NCBI GenBank assembly: GCA_965224675.1
Contig: CBDDAA010000002.1
Coordinates: 558,001 to 622,000, forward strand
Length of the DNA: 64,000 nucleotides
Origin: UBA7957 sp965224675
Lineage (GTDB): Bacteria > Pseudomonadota > Gammaproteobacteria > Granulosicoccales > Granulosicoccaceae
Direction: 5' to 3'
The notes under the pieces are model-generated. The model was not told the origin of the DNA. It was given only the letters and a program-made list of their open reading frames with translations, and made no database searches. Shown piece by piece: positions 61,975 to 64,000 of the stretch (positions are counted from its first letter, which is position 1; every line of letters begins with the position of its first letter). Made by a program: the position numbers and the translations under genes.

Positions 61975-63642
61975 ATGAATTACTTATTTCTAATAGCCGC
62001 TTCAACCATGATCAGCCTTGCAGTAATTCCGCTAATGGTTCGTGCAGCCCCATGGCTAGGCATGATGGACGAGCCAGATCCACGTAAGGTCCACCTAACA
62101 CCTACCCCGCGAGTCGGTGGATGGGGCATTATTATTGGTGCCCTACTACCCGTACTACTGATAGCCCCAATTGATAGTTTGATACAAAGCTATGTATTTG
62201 GCTCTATAGTGCTGCTGATATTTGGTGCACTCGATGATCACAATGAAATGGGTCATTACACAAAATTTATTGGTCAATTCCTCGCGGTTATTCCAATAGT
62301 GACTTATGGGGACCTATATATTGCTCATCTGCCTTTAATTGACTGGGAACTACCCGGCTATATTGGCAGGCCATTCACCGCTGTGGCACTGATAGGGATG
62401 ATTAATGCAATCAATCATTCAGATGGATTGGATGGATTGGCAGGCGGAGAATCTCTGGCTAGCCTTGCAGCGATAGCGCTATTAGCCTATCTGGCAGGAG
62501 ACGGCAATCTGACGATTACTATAACCTTTGGTGCAATTGGCGGAATTTTGGGGTTTTTACGTTATAACACTCACCCGGCCATGGTATTTATGGGTGATGG
62601 TGGCAGTCAATTTTTAGGCTTTACTCTGGGGTTTCTGACAGTATTACTCACACAGGTAATAAGCCCTGAATTAAGCCCCAGCATTGCATTATTACTGCTT
62701 GGTGTGCCAATTATCGACATAGTTACGGTTTTATGGAAACGCATTTCACTGGGGCGCAATCCTTTTCTGGCAACTAAAAATCACATTCATCATCGATTGC
62801 TTGAGCGCGGCTTCGCGCACAAAGAATCGGTTATCGTAATCTATACGGTGCATACCTTTCTCGTGGCCAGTGGCCTTTGGCTACGAGGTGCCAGCGACTG
62901 GATAATACTGGTATTTTATCTTACCGTAACCATCTTCATTTTCTTCTTTCTCTCATGGTCGGAGCAAACAGGATGGAAAGCAAATAATACGGAGGCCCAC
63001 CGTGTACTCTCCTGGAGTATAAAAACAGTTGGAAAAAGCGGCCTTCTTGTCTGGGGGCCAAGAAGGTTCCTTGAGCTGGCAATCCCGTTCTATCTGGTCG
63101 CTGTTGCAGTCTGGCTTAATAACATTCCACGCGATTTTGGTTATGTCGCACTGGCTTTATCGGTAGTGCTCGCCCTGCAGGCGCTGAATATATATCCATT
63201 TCGAAAAAATATGCGCCGATCTATCATCTATACCACTGCGGTATTTGTGATTTATTTATCCATTCTCGATCGACCGACATGGCAAAATGAATGGGTTGCC
63301 TATGTAGAGTTCAGCTTTTATGCAGCCATTGGTCTGTCAATTTTTCTTGCCATTCGTTTTTCTCCCAGACGAAGAAAAGAAGAGTTTAATGTCACTGCAC
63401 TCGATTATCTGCTTATGTTCGTTGTAGCGGCATCTCTTATTTTCAGCCAGGCGGCCGTAGATGTTGGTGGATTTAATGTAAATATATTCATCGTCGTACT
63501 GTGCATAATACTCTATGGAACAGAATTTATGCTGGTAGAACGGAAAAAGCGTACTGATTTATTAGGTAAGGCCACTTGGCTTACCTTAACAATTATTGCT
63601 TTAAGAGGATTGGGTATTTTGCATTTTGATATACATTTTTAA
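61975..63642 (+). CDS. WecA/TagO-type polyprenyl-phosphate sugar-1-phosphate transferase, extended
   Basis: Multi-pass membrane enzyme of 555 residues that starts glycan synthesis by moving a HexNAc-1-phosphate to undecaprenyl phosphate. Active-site motifs are LDDHNEMGH, NHSDGLDGLAGG, FMGDGGSQFLG and KNHIHHRLLERG. WecA-like proteins are usually 330-370 residues. Here about 200 extra C-terminal residues carry further transmembrane helices and a basic loop (RFSPRRRKEEF). It probably opens a polysaccharide locus that continues past the window. Confidence 0.88.
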   Translation: MNYLFLIAASTMISLAVIPLMVRAAPWLGMMDEPDPRKVHLTPTPRVGGWGIIIGALLPVLLIAPIDSLIQSYVFGSIVLLIFGALDDHNEMGHYTKFIGQFLAVIPIVTYGDLYIAHLPLIDWELPGYIGRPFTAVALIGMINAINHSDGLDGLAGGESLASLAAIALLAYLAGDGNLTITITFGAIGGILGFLRYNTHPAMVFMGDGGSQFLGFTLGFLTVLLTQVISPELSPSIALLLLGVPIIDIVTVLWKRISLGRNPFLATKNHIHHRLLERGFAHKESVIVIYTVHTFLVASGLWLRGASDWIILVFYLTVTIFIFFFLSWSEQTGWKANNTEAHRVLSWSIKTVGKSGLLVWGPRRFLELAIPFYLVAVAVWLNNIPRDFGYVALALSVVLALQALNIYPFRKNMRRSIIYTTAVFVIYLSILDRPTWQNEWVAYVEFSFYAAIGLSIFLAIRFSPRRRKEEFNVTALDYLLMFVVAASLIFSQAAVDVGGFNVNIFIVVLCIILYGTEFMLVERKKRTDLLGKATWLTLTIIALRGLGILHFDIHF

Positions 63643-63729
63643 CCCGTGATAATCAGTTGGATGTTTACTATCTGCAGTGACAATAGCTGTGCAGATCACA
63701 ATTCTCCTTAGTACCCTTAAACACCTACT

Positions 63730-64000
63730 CTATTTACAAGTGCGCCTACTTAGACTGATGGCGTCACGATAAGTCTCTACATATTGTTGTGCGATACTTT
63801 TCCAACTATAGGGCTGAACATCTTTAAAAGCATTGTCACGACAGGCGCTTTGCAGATCTTTCTGCGAAAGCATGTGCAGGACTGCTTTGGCTAACGCTTC
63901 GGATTCCCCAGGACTAACCAACAAACCATTTTTCCCATCCACGATGACATCACGATTACCAGAAATCTCTGTCGCCACGATGGCAGATCCTGCAGCCATT
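63730..64000 (-). CDS. Glycosyltransferase (GT4-like), C-terminal part, cut by the window edge
   Basis: The last 90 codons of a glycosyltransferase whose 5' part lies beyond base 64000. The donor-binding region AAGSAIVATEISGNRDVIVDG and NGLLVSPGESEALAKAV is typical of GT-B family 4 enzymes, and a short helical tail ends at the stop at 63730. It is convergent with the wecA-like gene and fits a polysaccharide cluster. Confidence 0.85.
   Translation of the reverse strand, partial: MAAGSAIVATEISGNRDVIVDGKNGLLVSPGESEALAKAVLHMLSQKDLQSACRDNAFKDVQPYSWKSIAQQYVETYRDAISLSRRTCK

Overview
The window looks like chromosomal DNA of a gammaproteobacterium. Evidence: the gene order ruvB, ybgC, tolQ, tolR, tolA, tolB, pal, cpoB; mpl for murein tripeptide recycling; RNase T; a type II dihydroorotase; a CCA-encoded tRNA-Lys; and a TfpX/TfpZ pilus accessory protein. 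By eye it is moderately AT-rich. I cannot name a genus.

Region 1 (1-16.3 kb) is mainly a transport and catabolic locus. It holds a Tat-exported PotD-like binding protein with PotA, PotB and PotC components, a CoA-acylating (methyl)malonate semialdehyde dehydrogenase, an AEC-family permease, a taurine:pyruvate-type aminotransferase, a DctB/DctD-like two-component pair and a class V aminotransferase. Together they suggest uptake of an amine or omega-amino acid, transamination to a semialdehyde and oxidation to an acyl-CoA. An OmpA-domain lipoprotein with nine MAADK repeats and a small DUF4389-type membrane protein lie between. Region 2 (16.3-19.6 kb) is icmF, a fused isobutyryl-CoA mutase, preceded by two boxes resembling LiuR operators.

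Region 3 (19.7-37 kb) is a decaying CRISPR-Cas island of type I-C character. Read on the minus strand the order is cas5, cas8, cas7, cas3, a ParE/RelE toxin-antitoxin pair, cas4, cas1, cas2, leader and array. An IS3-family element has split the array inside a repeat. cas8 is broken twice, by a one-base frameshift and by an IS21-family insertion whose removal restores the frame. An IS4-family element with a frameshifted transposase lies beyond cas5 and interrupts a short ORF whose start resembles type I-F Cas1. Adaptation genes look intact, while interference is probably dead unless the frameshift is a sequencing error and the IS21 copy is not fixed.

Region 4 (37-42 kb) holds tesB with a TetR regulator, a YjjJ-type HipA kinase preceded by two sets of three 12-bp iterons, tRNA-Lys(UUU) and a YeeE/YedE sulfur transporter. 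Region 5 (42.3-52.5 kb) is the Tol-Pal operon with ybgC and ruvB, then mpl overlapping a Ser/Thr kinase with a cyclic-nucleotide-binding domain. Region 6 (52.7-60.2 kb) carries pyrC, rnt, a monothiol glutaredoxin, an asparagine-synthase-like amidotransferase, argD and argF. Region 7 (60.2-64 kb) carries a 137-bp MITE-like element, a TfpX/TfpZ protein, a structured intergenic region, a WecA-type sugar-phosphate transferase and a glycosyltransferase cut by the window edge, probably the start of a polysaccharide locus.
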